From the IMG/VR virus record IMGVR_UViG_3300028548_003294, positions 1-24,273 of that record: a stretch of DNA of 24,273 nt; one strand, 5' to 3'. The position numbers were made by a program, and so were the translations under genes. The DNA is from a virus. Below, one piece after another: positions 22,381 to 24,273 of this stretch. Below the pieces are notes generated by a model. It made no database searches and had not been told where the DNA came from. It saw only the letters and a program-made list of their open reading frames with translations. Positions within the stretch are counted from its first letter, which is position 1. Each line of letters starts with the position of its first letter.

Positions 22381-22423
22381 AAAGGAAATAAAGGGTAATC
22401 GTTTAGATTAAGGAGTAAAAATT

Positions 22424-24273
22424 ATGTCATTTTTAGTCTCGCCTGGCGTTAGTGTCAGAGAAGTAGATTTAACAAATGTAGTTCCAGCTGTTGCAACCTC
22501 TGTTGGTGCAATCGCCGGTGCGTTTCAAAAGGGCCCAGTTGGTTCTGTAACAACCATTACATCAGAAGAACAACTGGTGCAAATATTCGGAAAACCTCAA
22601 ACGGCAAGTAATCAGTTTGAAACATTTTTTTCTGCTACAAACTTTTTACAGTATGCAGATAATTTAAAAGTAGTAAGAGCAGAAAGTGCAATACTAAATG
22701 CTGGTGCAAACTCTGGAATACTTATTCGTGACGATGACCACTATCAAGCATCTTTTGAAGATGGTTCTGGTTCTCATGGAGAGTGGGCCGCAAGGACTGC
22801 TGGAACTCATGGTAACGGAATTGGTGTAGATATCTGTCCAAGTGCAAGAGCATTTGCACAACCATTAGGTTCATTGAACTTAGTGAATGGTGCTGGTGCA
22901 GTTGGTGACTTATCAATTACAGTTGATAACCAAGATGCAGCTCTTGCGGTAATCGCAGTTGGTGATATCATTTCTTTCCAAACTGCTTCAGTTGTTGTTG
23001 GAGTAGTTGCTGGTGCAATCACAGTTGCTACTAAAAACTTAGTAGTTGACGGAAACTCTGGTACAATCGTAGTTGGAGATAGAGTACTCGGTGCTGGTAT
23101 ATCTGATGGAGATGTAGTTGTTAAAGTTGTAACAATAACCGACCAACAGAACCTTGTACTTGATAAAGCAATCACAGTTGCAGATAACGCCCCTCTTGTA
23201 TTTTCAAAAGATACACAAGTAGAATCTAAAGGTGAAGAATATGAAGTAAGTTCAGTTTCTTCTGAAACTTTAACAATTCGTTTACTTGATGACCCTGCTG
23301 GTGCTGGTTTACAAACAATCATTCCAGACAATTCACTTATCACAAGACGTTGGAGATTTTCTGACTTATTTGATGAGGCGCCGGGCACATCTGCATGGTC
23401 TACTGAAAATGCTCGTGGAGAAAAGGACGAAATTCATGTTCTAGTTTATGACACAGTTGGTGATATCACAGGATTTGCAGTAGGTGTTGCTGGACAAAGA
23501 ACAAGTTCAGTAATAGAAAGATTTACAAATATGTCAAAGAACCCAAATGCTAAAACAGCACAAGGTTCTAACAACTATTACTCAGATGTTATCTTCGCAC
23601 AATCACAGTTTATTTACTGGACAGATCATTTAGCTGCTGGTTCTAACTGGGGAACAGATATCGCATCTGGTACAGACTATACACTAGTAAGTGGTGTTGA
23701 TGTTTCTACATTAACTGGTGGAACAGATGACTTTGCAACAACTAATGGTGAGATTACACTTGCATATGATAAGTTTCTAGATACAGAATCATTAGATATT
23801 AACTTAGTTATAGGTGGTTCTTCAAGTGTTACTGCTGATACAGAAGCAAATATGGACACTCATGTAACAATGATTACCGCTCTCGTGGAAACTCGTAGAG
23901 ATTGTGTAGGATTTGTTTCTCCATATCGTGGTGCTACAGTAGGAATCGCAAATTCAATTACTGCAACTAAAAATGTTGTAGATGGTTTCAATACTTGCCC
24001 AAGTTCATCTTATATGGTTTTCGATAGTGGTTATAAGTATATGTACGATAAGTACAACGATGTATTCCGTTTCGTACCTTTGAATGGTGATACTGCTGGT
24101 CTTTGTGCTTTCACAGACCAAATTGCAGATTCATTCTTTTCCCCTGCTGGTTTCAATAGAGGAAATGTTAGAGGTGCGGTAAAACTTTCGTTCAACCCAA
24201 CTAAGGCAGAACGAGATCAACTTTACAAGGCAAGAATAAATCCTGTTGTCAATTTCCCAGGCCAAGGCGTGGT
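22424..24273 (+). CDS. gp18: Tail sheath protein gp18 (3' end beyond the window)
   Basis: This is the contractile sheath subunit. The frame opens at ATG 22424 after AAGGAG, and the frame at the right edge is the same, so about 616 codons are visible; T4 gp18 is 659 residues, so only a short C-terminal part is missing. The start MSFLVSPGVSVREVDLT, then GAFQKGPVG and FFSATNFLQYADNLKVVRA near 68-86, matches the sheath N-terminus that links subunits. The end FNPTKAERDQLYKARINPVV then NFPGQG is the conserved inner domain that contacts neighbours. The middle (about 95-300) is a more variable beta-rich protruding domain. Stops in the full frame were not checked codon by codon, but the protein reads as gp18 at both ends. 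Confidence 0.93.
   Translation, partial: MSFLVSPGVSVREVDLTNVVPAVATSVGAIAGAFQKGPVGSVTTITSEEQLVQIFGKPQTASNQFETFFSATNFLQYADNLKVVRAESAILNAGANSGILIRDDDHYQASFEDGSGSHGEWAARTAGTHGNGIGVDICPSARAFAQPLGSLNLVNGAGAVGDLSITVDNQDAALAVIAVGDIISFQTASVVVGVVAGAITVATKNLVVDGNSGTIVVGDRVLGAGISDGDVVVKVVTITDQQNLVLDKAITVADNAPLVFSKDTQVESKGEEYEVSSVSSETLTIRLLDDPAGAGLQTIIPDNSLITRRWRFSDLFDEAPGTSAWSTENARGEKDEIHVLVYDTVGDITGFAVGVAGQRTSSVIERFTNMSKNPNAKTAQGSNNYYSDVIFAQSQFIYWTDHLAAGSNWGTDIASGTDYTLVSGVDVSTLTGGTDDFATTNGEITLAYDKFLDTESLDINLVIGGSSSVTADTEANMDTHVTMITALVETRRDCVGFVSPYRGATVGIANSITATKNVVDGFNTCPSSSYMVFDSGYKYMYDKYNDVFRFVPLNGDTAGLCAFTDQIADSFFSPAGFNRGNVRGAVKLSFNPTKAERDQLYKARINPVVNFPGQGV

Overview
This window is part of the late structural region of a T4-like tailed phage (myovirus morphology). 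The DNA is visibly AT-rich. The gene content and the Thr/Ser/Asp/Gly-rich fibre repeats resemble marine T4-like phages such as cyanophages and pelagiphages. That host assignment is inference; nothing in the window names a host. I see no integrase, lysogeny gene, tRNA, CRISPR array or insertion sequence.

Layout from left to right. (1) 34-10006 is a baseplate block: hub/spike gp5 without a lysozyme domain, an unrecognised 412-residue protein, wedge proteins gp25 and gp6, and a 1613-residue protein. The N-terminus of that last protein resembles the gp7 wedge module; the rest is beta-rich repeats, including a cupredoxin-like domain. (2) 10042-17277 is an adhesion cassette of three paralogous fibre-like genes. 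They share one shaft repeat but end in three different C-terminal domains, the third being an S74-type self-cleaving chaperone. A small acidic protein gene lies between the second and third. (3) 17311-22008 is the neck and packaging block: gp13, gp14, gp15, and small and large terminase gp16 and gp17. (4) 22014-22316 is a small minus-strand gene for a degenerate HNH/zinc-ribbon protein. (5) 22424 to the right edge is the tail sheath gp18, cut off by the window end.

Transcription looks T4-late-like. Exact TATAAATA octamers precede gp5, fibre 1, fibre 2, the small acidic gene with fibre 3, and gp18. One more lies on the minus strand in front of the HNH-like gene. Weaker CTAAATA variants precede gp25 and gp13. 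Inside blocks the genes are tightly coupled (1-base TAATG overlaps, an 8-base overlap, short gaps). No stretch over 300 bases lacks a gene, and I see no convincing terminator.

The baseplate proteins form the hub and wedges, the fibre-like proteins probably provide host contact, gp13/14/15 join head to tail, gp16/17 package DNA and gp18 is the contractile sheath. The points most worth following up are: the cupredoxin-like domain with a full copper-ligand-type residue set in a virion protein; LE/LD-rich repeats shared by that protein and gp14; exact-identity DNA tracts between fibre paralogues; and the minus-strand gene whose promoter geometry predicts a leaderless mRNA. I see no clearly new multi-gene system; the novelty is in domain architecture.
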